Positions 13,016-25,879 of a DNA stretch of 64,000 nucleotides are shown in pieces. The translations under genes and the position numbers were made by a program. Source of the stretch: Phalacrocorax aristotelis (Eukaryota; Chordata; Aves; Suliformes; Phalacrocoracidae). The notes under the pieces are model-generated. The model saw only the letters and a list, made by a program, of their open reading frames with translations. It ran no database searches and had not been told where the DNA came from. The stretch spans positions 11,328,041-11,392,040 of the forward strand of contig NC_134279.1 in the NCBI RefSeq assembly GCF_949628215.1. Reading direction: 5' to 3'. Position 1 is the first letter of the stretch, and every line of letters begins with the position of its first letter.

Positions 13016-13418
13016 ATAGTTTTGTGAAACTATACAAATATATTGCCTAAAAATATTTCTCTTGTGGCTAGGAATAGTTGTTGATAGAATTCAAATTACA
13101 AAGGCAAAGTATATGCCAAATTATTGACTCTCTTATCACAAAGGAGATTTGAAATTAAGAACATGGCACATTCTCAGCTGACACCTCTCCCGTTGGAGTT
13201 AAAATGGGGTTGGCTACCATCTTTGTTGGGAAAAGGATTAAGCCCTTGCATATAATCTTTATGTTCTGTAATAATTCTGTGGTCTGAAACGGTATCTTAG
13301 AGCGTTTCTTTTCTATGAAATATTGAAAAAATTAAAATTTCAAAGGTAAAGGTTAAAATTACTTTCATGTCCATGGAGTTTAAGTACCATTTACTAAATG
13401 TAAAAATCTAGTAAAACG

Positions 13419-16400
13419 TTTTTTTCTTTTTTTTTTCTTTTTGTGATGTGTTTTTTTTCCCCACTGTATCTTAATATGTCAAATATTGAAAACAAACGAG
13501 AGAACACTGTGTTACCAACCAATGCCTAGCCAAATTCGACCAGATTCCTAGTGATGATTCAATAATAGAGTAAGACAAGAGAAAACCTCTCACTGAGTGC
13601 AGTGGAATTTGGATCATGCCGTTATATAGAAATTCTGATATCCCCACCAATGCTGCCACAGGACGAATGTGTGAGAAGCTGAATTCAGCCACTGCTATGT
13701 CATAATAGGGTTTGGGTCTCTTCCTTTTAGGTTGTGGTTTTTTTGTTTTGGTTTTTTTTTTTTCCTGTTTGGTTTTGGGTTTTTTTGTTATAATGACAGT
13801 GTCTATTAGATAGAAGTATATAAATCACCTGTATGGAAACCATCCTGCTATGGATCCAAACAAGACTCCCGATGAGTTTGTGAGAGCTCTTTGTACCGCT
13901 ACTGGACTGAGCCCTGAAGTTGTTAACTGAATACTCCGAACAAAAAAATAAGCTTGTTAAATGCTTTTAATGTGTACATCTAGCACATTTGTATAACTAC
14001 AAAATATTTTGTGGGATCCTTTTGAAAATTTATATATTATACCAAACACAACCAAAAAAAGCCCCAACAATAGCTTTTGATTTGAGCAAACACAGCAGTG
14101 AAGTGTTTCCTAGTCTAGGTGACGAGGACTTCTAGTCATCTACAGGCTTTGTTAATTTCTTGAAGAAAAGCAATGAAATTCGTGACAAATATTTCATTTA
14201 AAGGAGTTTGTTAAATTTGTGTTTCTGCTTTTAAAGCAAGAAAGTCCTTCCCCTTCTTAGAACTGTTTTTATTTCCAAGTATCTCTTTAATATTAGACAT
14301 ATACTGTAAAGTAAGGTTGTTTTCAGTCTTTGGGAAGAATGGGAAATGTTTTTCCTTTCTATTTCATGGACAGTTGAACTGTTTTTATTTACTGAAACTG
14401 CCTTCACATTTTGCATGCCATTTTTTCTGAAAGACTTAACCACATCATACTCTGTCACTCATTTCCATACCTGAACTCTTTCCATGAACAGTGTGTGTGA
14501 TATACATACCTTTTTTTTTTTTTTGTTAAATGTTAAATAATGTAGACATTGGTCCATGTATGCACAGAAATCCTGAGTTCCTTGGGAGAGTCCCAGAGGG
14601 AATCATGATAGGATGCAGAACTGCTGAGGAAAAGGAAGGTTTTAAGTACTACAGCCCAGGCCCCCGAGATATTTAAAGATGGAGCTTTTGACAATTTCCA
14701 GAGCTCACTGTGAATTTCAGTATGATAACATTTGACGACACAAGCTTTAGGACACATTAAGAAACAGTACATAGCTGCTGTATCCCAAGAAAAGTGCTGA
14801 GAAGCATATTGGGCAGTACAGAGGCTCAATTTCTCCCATTTCTTTGTTTTAGTGGGGAAGATACCTGTTGCATCCAGCCAACTCCCACTGAAATTGGCTT
14901 GTCAGCATCTCCCATATATTTCATCCTGCTGCTAGGTGCCTATCTGCACTGATAGGTATGTAAATGCCTTTAAACACTAGCTTTTGTATTTGTCTCTTCC
15001 TTTAAGCTTATGGGATGCAAATGTCTAAGGACTCTGATTTGCATATTGGACACAAATGTAAACTGAAGTAGTCAGAAAATGTTCAGATTGGATACCAAGG
15101 GGAAATATCTATACCCATAAGCTGGGATAAGGAAGGTTCTGAAATCTTCATTAAAGGTTTTCAAAAATAATTCAAAAAATACCTGTCAGGGATGATATAA
15201 GTGTACTTAAACTTGCCTCAGAGAAAAAGCATGGACGAGTCTCTCAGTCCTGTTGTTCTACCATGTTCCTAGTAGGGCATGCTAAGCTGTGGATCTGTAC
15301 ATAGCTGTAGGGATAAGGATGTTCTATCCTTCAGTTAGGTATCAGAAGCAACATTTAATGTTTAAATTTACAATTTATGAGCATAATAGAACAACCTGTC
15401 TGTGTGAAGAACTGTCTTTGGAGTAAATTCGAGTTCCAGCACAGAAGACAGGATCTTATAAAGATAACAAAATGGAATCAGATCCGTAAATCTCTTTCTT
15501 TTTCTTTCAATTCCTGATTTAGATATGTAGCAATGGGTTTCTAAGCAGCTTGCCTATTCAATTCCTTCAAAACCAGACTTTAGTTTCCTCTAGACAGGTT
15601 CTTCCAAAACTTAGAACTACTAAAACATTTCACGACTTGAAATAAAATTCCAATTATTTAATGCAAGCTTTTACTAAGCTGCCTATTAAGAGAAAGAGAA
15701 AAAGAAAAGATGGATTTCCATTAATATATTCTCAGCTGATTTGAACAAGGTGTAGTAATTATTCATCAGTATTGTTACAAAATTAAGTGGAATGACAATG
15801 CACAGATAAATACGATCTGTGAAGATTATGCTTCCTGCATTATAGTCACTCTATATGTGTGTGGGGAAGTGTGTGTGTGTGTATATAATTATAGTTCAAA
15901 ATCTGGTAAGTTGCCACTGGATTTTTTTCTTACAGGAGTAGGCTCCTATCAGTAAACGCAAACAGAAGGGTAGAAACACATTTATGATACTACGAAGTTA
16001 GACTTGTTCCTTAGCGTAGAATGGAGTTTTGCGTTCAAGATTTGTATTCAGCCCCTTCTTCATGCATTATACCCACAACCAAGCACACATTTCCATATTG
16101 ACTTTCCAAATTTTACCTGCTCATAGTAGTTTTTTTTTTTTTCTTTTGTTAAGAACTATCATTCCTCAGGGTAAAGGGTGGATAAATAGCTAGTCTTCCT
16201 AGGCTGATAAATTGTCACTGCAATTTTGCAAGGCTGTTAAATATTTGTATGTCTTGTATGGAGAAAGCTGATCATATCCTGCCATTGTTCCATGTTCAAG
16301 TCTCGAGTTGTATGGCATGGGGACTTTTGAATTAAAATCTATACAGAGGCGTAGGGGCCAAAATAAGCATCTTTGAGATACATTTATTATTGCAATTTGA

Positions 16401-17330
16401 TTGCAAAACATTGGCATCAGATGTCTGTAAAGAATAGAAAGTTGTTTATTCTATTTGCAGTAATGTAGAAGACAGCCAGTAAGACTTTATTATATTATGC
16501 TATGAGAAATTCTGAAACTGTGAGTTAAATCCATTGCACTGATCCCTACAATCAGAGCTCAGATTCGTCTTAAAGAGCTCCTTCATTTTATTTTGTCTCT
16601 AATCTGCTAATTTGCCTTGGTATGAAATGGATACATCTATATAAACGAATACACACATCCATTAAGATCCATTGTTGAGCATCTGTGTTTTTGTAGATAT
16701 CCTCATGTGTAAGAAATGAGCAAGAACTAACTTGGACAGCTTTCTTGAATTGAAATTGTTTTTGAATTTGAATTTGTTAATAAAGTTCATGATATCGACA
16801 GACATCAGGAAAAATGAAATCTATGTGGGTGTAGTTCTCCAGAAGGCAAGTGCTTCATTTAGGAAGCATCCTGCCAAAATTGTGTAAATGTGAGTGCTGG
16901 AAATCTTGCTGAGTCAAGATGAAGCACACTGTGCTGAAGCTTTCCTGTTTGCTGTGTCAGCACTGATTGAAGTGTCTCTCTGGATGTTAACCACTTTAGC
17001 CAATCAGAAGGTATCAAAAAAGGCACAACAGTTACCATTCTTACTAAAGACAGCCGAAGGCAAATAGGTGAATATATACTCAAATATTTATGTATTTCAT
17101 ACAATATGGAAAATTCAGTTAAGCCAAACAATTAATGAAACAGTATGCTCCCAAATACATGCACTTCGAAGACCAAAGTTCATCTGATGCTCAACTTAAA
17201 AGCATATTTTGGATAACTTATCTCTGGGTCGCATTAACAGCAGAGTAATGCATTGTTTAACAAAGCCTTATGACAACACGGTAAAGGGAACGTAACCAAA
17301 CCAACCTTAAGTTTTAGAAGTCTCGGATCC
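13419..17330. other. Non-coding stretch with T/G-rich runs
   Basis: No coding gene is recognised. The stretch contains T-rich low-complexity tracts at 13419-13455, a T/G tract at about 13733-13790 with TTTTGG and GGTTTT units of a kind common in bird genomes, 14 T at 14511-14524, and a TG/TA microsatellite at about 15855-15887. The block around 16860-17050 is less repetitive and could be conserved, but I have no direct evidence. Confidence 0.5.
15015..15044. promoter_or_regulatory. Pair of inverted octamer (POU/Oct) motifs
   Basis: ATGCAAAT at 15015-15022 and its reverse complement ATTTGCAT at 15037-15044 are both perfect octamers, 14 bases apart and in opposite orientation. POU-family factors bind this octamer. 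The pairing suggests a possible enhancer site but could be chance in AT-rich DNA. Confidence 0.25.
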
Positions 17331-18600
17331 AAACATTCAGGTTGCACAACTGAACTGTATTTTATATGCATCAGAGCCTAATTCCATTAAAGGCAATGGC
17401 CCAAGCCACAGTGATTTGAAGGAGAGCAAGAGGAAGTTTTCATTTCTTTCTTTATGCACATGCCTTTTTAAGCAAGAGCAGCCTACAATAAAATTATTTG
17501 ACACCAGAAAAAGGGAAACTTCACTAACTCTGCTTTTAACAAGCTGCGCAATCAAGTTTGGAAATTTGGACACGGCTACGTGTCAGTTTAAAACAGACAT
17601 CTTTCTAATCATTTTATCTCAAAGCAAAATAACACAAGTTAAATGATATCACTGTTTGGATTTTCTAAGAGGGCAAAGGCAGAAATGCAGTCCTGAAAAG
17701 ACATAGTCATGTTTTCACTATGCAGAACGGCAGAGAATTAAAAATTCATTGGAGCAGAGTATTCTTACACCGCCATAGCTGTTGGTTGAAAATGTGAGGA
17801 AAGCAAGCAAAGAAAATACCAACCTCAACAAGGAATGTTTCGGAAAGTTTTGCTTTGCAAGGTAACAAACAGATCCCAATATCTCCTTTCAGACCTCGAC
17901 TGAAACATGTTTCCTATAATCTTTTCTGGTCTAACTTTTACTTGGAGTATAAAAGCAGTCCTCTGAAGGGTTTGCATGTTCACCTCAGTGCAGGGGGAGG
18001 TATTCCCATTTGATGAGAATAAAACAGAAAAAAGACCTAGATGAAGTCTGATGTCAAAATTACCTAGTAATTCCATCCCCATCACCACAGATTTTCTAGA
18101 CAGGTATCAGAATAATTTAGGGCAGAAACTTTATGGGATGCTGACAGAAGAGCAGTGGTGTGGCACTGTTCTGCTGTGAAGAAGAAAGAGAAGAAAAAAA
18201 AAAGAACATTCTCTGCTTTTCCTAGTCTCGCAGATGACATTAATTGGTACTTAAATAGTGCTTTGTTCAGGAACATAAATATCATGAAAGAGAAAGATTT
18301 CACCACGAGAGCAATGTATTTGTTGTGGCTTATGCTCTCTGCAAAAAAAATGATGAATGCAAGTAAACATTCTGCTGCTCAAACCCCTGAAGATGAGGCT
18401 AAATGATGCCCTTGGAGCTCACGGCCATCCAGTTTTTGTAAGAAGCTTGGTTTTATTTATATTCTGACTGTCAACAAAGAAAGAGAAGAGAGACAGAGTG
18501 CTGGAAGTAAAATATAGTTAATTATTATGATCTAGGGAGATGATGCAATATACCTTGTATTGATATCATTAAATCTCACTGAGCTTCTGGAAATGATCTG
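17331..18600. other. Non-coding stretch, possible conserved block
   Basis: No exon is recognised. The part from about 17400 to 17640 has few repeats and mixed composition and is open on both strands for 76-78 codons, which can occur in conserved non-coding elements. Nothing in it identifies a gene. Confidence 0.3.
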
Positions 18601-18630
18601 TTAAACAAACAAGCAAACAAACAAACAAAA
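18601..18630. repeat. (AAAC)n simple repeat
   Basis: AAAC units with one AAGC interruption are followed by a short C run and an A-rich tail. It lies about 120 bases before the GC-rich repeat copy at 18752. Confidence 0.8.
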
Positions 18631-18751
18631 CCCCCAAAATAAAAAATAAATCCGCTTCTTGACACTCCAAGTACACATTTAAATTAGATCAATCACAGCT
18701 GAGTTGAAAAATAATGGCCTGTGATGTATCATATTCTTTCTTACACCTATT

Positions 18752-19035
18752 TCCAGGGACCAGTGAGGGACAGCCCTGGGGACAGGGATGGGCTGGGGCT
18801 GAGAGGGGCTGTTGGCCTACGGGAGGGGGTCAGGATCAGGCCCAGAGCAGGGAACCGGGTCAGACACAGCCCTGGGAGAGCTGGGCTGGGGGTAGGCCCT
18901 GGCCATGGCCACCCCGCGGCACGTGAGGGAGCCTCTCCCCACAGCCCCCAGTAGGATGGGGCCACCCTTGAGTGTGCTGGTGCTGAGCCAGCCCCAGGCC
19001 CCCAGAATGAGCCCCCAGGAGAGTTTCTCACCCTC
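18752..19035 (-). repeat. GC-rich dispersed repeat, copy A
   Basis: An abrupt GC-rich block in AT-rich DNA. The reverse complement of 18752-18877 aligns by eye with 21296-21422 over most of its length. Shared words include GGCTGTGTCT followed by ACCC/GGTTCCC, a 'TG(A/C)TGACC..C' segment and a G/C-rich CAGCCC..CCCTGTCCCC segment. The two copies are opposite in orientation and about 2.4 kb apart. The overlapping open frames (70-101 codons) come from the low-stop GC-rich composition and are not convincing genes. I cannot assign the family; an LTR or an unclassified avian repeat is possible. Confidence 0.6.
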
Positions 19036-19865
19036 CTGTGAAAACTTAACAATTCACAGACTTCCTCCCCAGATATATCACTATATTCTGCTTCAAATAT
19101 TACTTTTTAATGGATGTTATTTCATCGTGCTTTTTACCATTTGTGTCAGCTGTTTTTTGCGGATTCCTAGCATTATGTAGAGTTAAGTAATAGACATGTC
19201 AGTTTAACTTTTCAGTTACACCTTTATAATTATAGGTGGAGTTCAATTAGCCCTTATCATACAGAAATTAATATCAAGGTTTCTGGGTTTGATTTTGCTA
19301 CTTGAATTCCTGTTGTTACTTCCTGTGTGGCAACACAGGAATTAATTCCTTTTTATTACTAATGAAATAAAATTTTGTTTTATTTAGTAAACCTGATCCA
19401 AGAAGTACCACTTATCCAGAAAAAAAATCCAGACAAAAGGAGGTAGTTTACCGTTTTTCTTTTTTATATAAATGATTTCCGGACCTCCAACTGTTCAGGG
19501 ATAAGTTCGTGAAATGGAATAACAGAAAATATTTGAAGTCTGCACGGTGTTTTACTGGACTGGGGAAATATCTTTCCTGTTTCTATTCTACCTGGAGTAA
19601 ACTGGAAACCACCACTTGCATGCAAACTTGTCAGGTGTTTAATTCTTTATTTGCAGAGTGAAATCTACCATCTCACTGAACACGTTACTAAGATTCACCG
19701 ATCTAAAGCTTCAGGAAAAACAAACCCCAAAATTTTACTGTTCTCATCTGAAAAATAACCTTGAGCACTGGAAATTCTATGCATAGCTGAAAATTGAAAA
19801 ACCATTTTTTTTTGGAGTTAGATTTCTATTGACTGCTGCTGCTCTGTGCGCTTTCTATCCTTTAT
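19036..19865. other. Non-coding stretch, nothing recognised
   Basis: AT-rich sequence with no exon, RNA gene or recognisable repeat. Confidence 0.5.
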
Positions 19866-19869
19866 TAGT

Positions 19870-19990
19870 AGGCAATATATACTCCAGTGTTATGACGGAT
19901 GCCTGTATCACTATCCTTATTTTACTGAAGCATAACTGAGAAATTTCATAATGCAGTTTATTGCAGAGGTGGGAATAGAACCTAGTTCCT
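19870..19990 (-). mobile_element. Fragment of MIR/CORE-SINE-like repeat
   Basis: The order 'tatccttattttactgaag', then an 'aactgag' segment, then 'gcagaggtgggaatagaacc' and 'tagttcct' follows the reverse-complement layout of old MIR-type SINEs (lower-tract, gag, gcagagc-ggaatagaacc). It is strongly degraded and shares its orientation with the relics at 9.4 and 11.1 kb. Confidence 0.45.
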
Positions 19991-21289
19991 AAATCAAAAT
20001 AATAAGAAAAAACCCACCACAACAACAGTGATTATAATATAAAATAATGTAAAACCACATGGGTGCTACAATACTGAGATCTCCCCACATGCAGGTTAAT
20101 GAGCTAACTAGTAGTCTAGAGAGCAATATGTAATTTGGTGCCCTTGGTCTCTCTGTCAAAAGAATATATAATTATTCTTTGCAAAATGGGACAGCTTCAA
20201 AGGGAAAAAAAATGAAGAGCTCTTCATCTTTCCACTCAGAGCCTAAATCCTTTCGGATTTGATGATTAGGGTGGGTTGGGAAAAGAAAATTGGGTCTAGA
20301 TCCCATCATATAAAAGAAGCATTTGTCCTCAGCGGCCAGCATCATGGGCAAATACTGTGATCAGTATGGTGTAAAAAGGGCCTCTATCAGCATTTCTTTC
20401 TCTGGTAGTTTTCTGTTTAATACATGTCTTCGCAGAACACATCAAAACAGGGTTCTATTTTGTTAAGATGTTTGTTAAGATTTTAAAGACTAAGTACCTA
20501 AGATTTCCAAAGCAGACGGTATGACTTTTGGAATATTTTTTCAGGATGTGAGAAATCAGTATTCAGTTTTCTCCATCTCAGATAATTTCTGCATCCATAT
20601 CCAGCTTAGAAGAATTTCTAAACAGCAAGTTGGAGGATTATCTCCTGTTTTGCTGCTCTAGTCTACAAAAGTATTTAAACACCTCTTGGTGCAGGAACTA
20701 GGCACATGTGCCACCTTCTACGGCTAATCACTGATTAAATATAGACTCATTTGCTTGCTCTCCAGTGTGTATTTTGTACTGTGTAAAAAATTTTGCTCAG
20801 TAGATATTTGCAGATGACACACAGAGTGACACTAGGCATATAACAGAACCGTTAGAGAGCTTGCCCTCTTGCCAAAGGGAGAGATCAAGAGAGCAAACCA
20901 CACCTCACATGTTAGTCATATAGATGAATGTATTATCAGAAGATACTCAGACCATAATGGTGGCGAGGGCTGTCTAAAAGTCCTACACTAACAGAATGCA
21001 TTACTGGGAAGGACTTACCTGGGAGATGTTCAGAGACTCTGGACAACTGGATAAATTTCCAGAACGCAAGTCTTTCCTAAGTCATCCTATTGATGACAAC
21101 ATAATTACTGTACCAGTTAAGTTGGGAAACAATACTTCTTCACTGTTTCCCTGGAATAGGTACCCAAACTCCTATTATAAACTGGAAAGACAAGGAGGGA
21201 AAAATAAAATAAGAATGTGGCTTATGGAACTGCTGGTATAAAAAGAGGATTTGCTCAGCCCTCTGACTCCTGTGGACTACTTTGATGGC
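19991..21289. other. Non-coding stretch, nothing recognised
   Basis: No exon or repeat is supported. The open frame at 20996-21241 has no splice context. Confidence 0.5.
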
Positions 21290-21590
21290 CTCAGACATCC
21301 TGGGGCTGTGTCTCACCCTGGTTCCCCTCACCGGCTCTAATGCTGACCTCCACCGTGGGCCAGTGTTCCAGCCCTTCCTCGGCCCAGCCCTGTCCCCAAG
21401 GAGGTGCTTGATACCAGGGCTGGGGCCGTCCCCGGCCGCCTTCTGCCTGCCCTGCTCCAGGCTGGGGCGGTGGGATGGGCCCTGCCCTGATTCTCCCAGG
21501 GAGCCCCCAGTCCCAAGGGAGCACCCAGCCCCTCAGCACTCTGACACTGGGAGGTCGCTGTTCCCAATTCTCCTGCCTTGCTGCAGGGTC
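21290..21590 (+). repeat. GC-rich dispersed repeat, copy B
   Basis: A second abrupt GC-rich block. Positions 21296-21422 match the reverse complement of copy A. The rest (21423-21590) is equally GC-rich but shows no clear alignment with copy A by eye. The longest open frame of the whole window (21282-21728, 148 codons) runs through it, together with overlapping frames on the other strand. This is the expected artefact of a GC-rich, stop-poor insert, and the frame resembles no protein I know. Confidence 0.6.
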
Positions 21591-24500
21591 AGCACTTTGA
21601 ATGCCATTACCAATACATGTTTATCAAACCTGTTCTTGCAGACTGTACTAATGCCAGGCACAACATGCCTCCGTTGTAAAAGAGAGATTCTAAAGAGATG
21701 GAAAAAGGAATATTTCATTTTGAGATGAAGTTTTATATTTCCTTGCTGTTATGTTATTGTAATATACTAGAGTATTTAGATTGCAGAATAATAGCTGTTT
21801 CAAATAAATCAAACAAGAAGATTCCCTGTGCATATGCTGTCACTAATGTTACTCAAGGTCCTTGTTTTATCGTCTTGGTCTTGCTTGGCAAAGAAAGAAA
21901 AACCTTGCACCTATAACAGTTCTGCCTCTCCCTCTTTCCCCAACCTCCTCCCCCTCCAAGACACTTAAACTGGCCTGATAGTACCTTGAACTAGTAAGAT
22001 AATGAGAGAAACTGTAGGAGACATATGAAAATAAATTCATTTGAAGAATTTTGTACATTTGATCATGTGCAGGTAAAATCCTGCTTCAATTCCAGTTCAG
22101 TCTAAATTAGCCAAGGAGAATAAAGGTAGGTTCTTAGCCTAGTGTGTATTTGGGTAATGCCAGTCTACCACAGGGGAACACCTTACCCTGCCAGGTCCAT
22201 TGTGAAGAAGGTAAATTGACCGATTAATCTAAATACAAACATTTATGTAGAACTACAATTTTATAGTTGAGTGAATATACATAATCAATAAATGCAAACT
22301 GAATTAAAAAGTGAGATACGGGGTTGTCCCTCTCAAAGTCACAGCACAGAACTCACAACTTTGAGAAGAAATGAGGTAATTAAAAGTGTATCTGAATTAC
22401 TCACTCTCCACTCTTGATATAAGCTGGTTATACCAGAAGTTTGTCAAATTTTCAGCAGCCATCCAGGCTATATTGCTAGAAGTTAAGATCTCTCCCTGCT
22501 CTCATCCTGTTCCCCAGATTTGTGTTCCCTTAGGGCTTTTGAAGGAGAAAGAAGACGGTAACAGACTGTTCTGTCTTGCTGCTGGTGAGAATACCTCCCT
22601 GGATTGATCTTGTATTTTAACACCCTGTTGTAACCCCCCTGCACTTTTACTCAACCTACAGAAGCTAAACTGGAAGAAAATAGCTTGCTTAGAAGATCAA
22701 AATCTCAGAAGGCTTTGAATCCTTAAATAATATGGAAGATCACAAGAAGCCCATTCAAGTTAGAAGAATCTGTTCATCACCTTGAGTTATATCAGTACCA
22801 TCCTTCTCTTTATTGCCCTTAGAGTGTGCAGAGTCAAAGACAAAATGGCATAACAAATGACACTCTGTGGCCTGCTGATTTCTGGCTGCCATTTGTACAT
22901 TAAATCACCAGCAGCTGTCATGATCAGAAAGAGTGGTAGTCAGTGTTGGAGGGGATAAACATACACAGACAAAAATGAGGGCTTGATTCCTTAGGGGAAG
23001 AAAGCAAATCGAAATAGAAATGGAGTGGTACAGACAATGCAGGTGGTGAATGAATAACTCACAATGTTGTAAAAGGAATATGGGGCAAGTGCTTTATAAG
23101 GATCATTTACATATGTCAGTACTTCGGCCTGAATTTGTATTGTGTGTTGCCTCTCAAAAAGTGAATGGAAAATGCTTTTAAATGCCAGGCATTTGTATTA
23201 GGATTGTTTACAAGTGCTTATGTCGTGCGATAGCTACCACAATAAGCAAAACTTTGTGGTTTCAGAAGGTTACAGCTAACTCTTCTGTTTGGGGGATAAT
23301 GCCACCTGCTTCTCAGCACAGTGAGCTCACCTTACCGGGACGTCACCGTGGAGCCACTTTTTGGCTACCTTTCTTTGAATGAACCGGGGAGCAGGCCATT
23401 GCCATGGAACCACCGCTTGGTCTGTACTCAGGCTGAAAAGAGGTTTCTTGGAAAGAGGTTCCTTCACAACTCAAAACCAAAAAGATATTAGTTGTTGAAT
23501 GTATTTTTTGTTAAAAAAAAATCTTGTCTCCACAAACTGACTTTAAAAATTTCTGAGCAATGGAGGTCAAAGGGTGCCAGGTATACTCAATGTTTTTCAA
23601 AAGTTAGTTAGTACATTAAAAAAGAGTCTGACTTCCTTTCTCCCACAATTATGGATGCAGTATTTCCATTATCTTTATTTCAATGTTAAGCTTTCTTTGT
23701 TCAATAAACACAGGATACTTTTACAGATGTCTGCTGGGAAGGTACCGCAAATTTTTCTTCTTCCTCCCTTGGCTGAATATTTATGCAATCCATGCTGTGC
23801 ACTGTTTTGCAGGTAGGAGCTTATGCATGAAAGTGTGTTGAATTCCTCTTTTTTGTAGATAGGGTACCTTTCAACTGATTGAGTCTTGCCTGCTACATCT
23901 GTTAGCACTTCACTGGAAAGTGTCTTTCCTTGATGGCCTGTCACTCTTCAGGAAAGATCCTTCCCTTTTGTTCCTAATCTCTGCACAGCATTGCTTTGTT
24001 AGATGGATCACTTCTCCAGAATTCACAATCTTTAATAAACACATCATCGACAAAATGCTTTCATCTATTCTTTAGATTTTGTAACGTCTCTAGAAATTAT
24101 TTTGCTCCTTCTACGTGTTTTGCATAAACTTGTCAGCAAATCTGTTTACCTCACTCTCAGAGAACTAAAGTTTTTACTTTTTAAAAAAGCTTTGTTCTTC
24201 TCCCAGCTCAGTAACTATTCATCAGATGGCTTGAATTCTTTGGCGGTGGTTTTTTTAACCACTCACCGTGACAATCGAATTGATCATACACAAGCCCAGG
24301 GCTCAGATATCCCACTGGTATCAGTGTAAAAGAAAAATCCAAGATCCAGATTTTTATTATATGTAAAATACCTGCAGCAGAGTCTTGAATTTTTAAGTTT
24401 TAGTTTTAGCATGTGTTACAAATTGACACCATCCAATGTCCCCATGCAAATATACTTGACATTCTGTATTATACATAAAAGTTACTTGCACGTATCATAA

Positions 24501-25870
24501 AAATTCTGCTTCATATTATATGTGAAGTGCTGATCAATGAAATGCACGCAATGTATCTGTACAAGGACAAAATACCTTTTCTTACTCATACTTAGGTGTG
24601 GACATCAGATTTTTATTTATCAGTACTGGTAACACAATAGCACATAGGGGGCCCATTTATAGGCAGAGCCGCTTGTACTGGTGAATGCGCAAACCCACCA
24701 AGAAAAGATGCCCTCACCATACTGACCTTGCAGTTTAATTGTTAAAGTCAACAGCAGGATTTAGACAAACAAACAGAGGACCACAAGGGAAAAATACCCA
24801 ACAATGAGAAGTGGGAACCTAATCTATACAGTACTGAAATTCAGTGGTACTTCATAGAAGACACGCAGGAAAGATGGCTTGCTGGCAGAGGATGAGCAGG
24901 GATGAAAAAAGTTGAAGATGAGAGCTTTTCTCCACAGAAATATTAAGCCCGGTACTTGTGTAAGACCAGAGATCTGTCGGGGGACTCACAGCCTTCAGAA
25001 CTAATGAAGACAAAATGCTGAAGTTAAGATGTGGCTGACCTTTTGGAAATTCACAAGTTTCAATTGTGGTTGCATGTCGTAGCCCAGGTCCATCCCATCC
25101 AAGTTCAGACACTGACATTAGGTGACCTCATTAGGATACAGCAGTAAGGCATATCATTATATATGTATAAAAAAATCCAGGGAAAGAGAGAAGAGTATCA
25201 GGGGAAGTTAAAACTAAAGCGGCACTGAAATGACTGCTGGTGCTGCCTACCTGGCCAAGAGGGAGCTGAAGATAACTGTGCTCCAAATTTTGATGCTTCA
25301 TTTAAGTGTCAAAACTTCCATACCATAAACTCAACCTTGGGAGCCCCATCTTCTAAAGGCCCAAGGCAGAGAGTCTTCTTCAGAAGCTGTACATTGACCA
25401 GAGAAAGCTGCGTTGTTTAAATCTTGGCTAAACCGAGTAATTGTGTTCGTACACATCATTCAGACATTGCTGCCAAAGTCAGAGCCCTTACCTGGGAAGT
25501 GTAATGGGCATGCCCATCGTCTCCCCGCATCCACAGCCCCGGCTGGTTTCCTTCAGGTCACCATCACATGCACAGGGCACGCGAGGTGAGGGTGGCTGCA
25601 TGCTTGCCCGTTTTGGAGATCAGTGAAGTACATTCAATCAACCTTTTCCCTTGGGACACACCATCTAATATAGGTCTCTCAGATACTAACTGGGCAGCCA
25701 GTAGTACTTTAAACTATAATCTGTTGTGGGGCTATTAAACAGTGAAGATGGAGCTTTTTTGCTAGTATTAAATTTTATTTTCTTTTTTACATTGCTGCTG
25801 TTATTTTAAAATAGAAGATAGCAGCTAAAGTTTTAAATCAACAACAGAAACTCAAATAGTTACTGCAGTT
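21591..25870. other. Non-coding stretch, nothing recognised
   Basis: No exon, RNA gene or classifiable transposon is supported. Open frames are at most about 90 codons. Around 25494 and 25587 there are good donor-like sequences on the - and + strands (CCCAG/GTAAGG and GCGAG/GTGAGG) in a locally GC-richer patch. I could not pair either with a convincing acceptor and open frame. Confidence 0.5.
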
Positions 25871-25879
25871 CATTATTAG

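Larger units (their letters stand above)
11954..13420 (+). other. Probable 3' UTR and downstream sequence
   Basis: After the candidate stop the DNA turns strongly AT-rich. It holds AATAAA at 12425-12430, a TA-rich run at 12437-12462, a second A/T-rich poly(A)-like cluster near 12580 and UGUA-type motifs near 12853 and 12890 that resemble Pumilio sites. A 16-A run lies at 12648-12663 and a CATA/CA microsatellite near 12957-13015. This texture fits a long vertebrate 3' UTR. The transcript end could lie just after 12430 or further downstream. Confidence 0.35.

Noticed and set aside
21282..21728. Longest open frame in the window (148 codons, + strand)
   Set aside because: It runs through a GC-rich repeat, overlaps frames of similar length on the other strand, is Pro/Leu/Gly-rich from base composition, and resembles no known protein.
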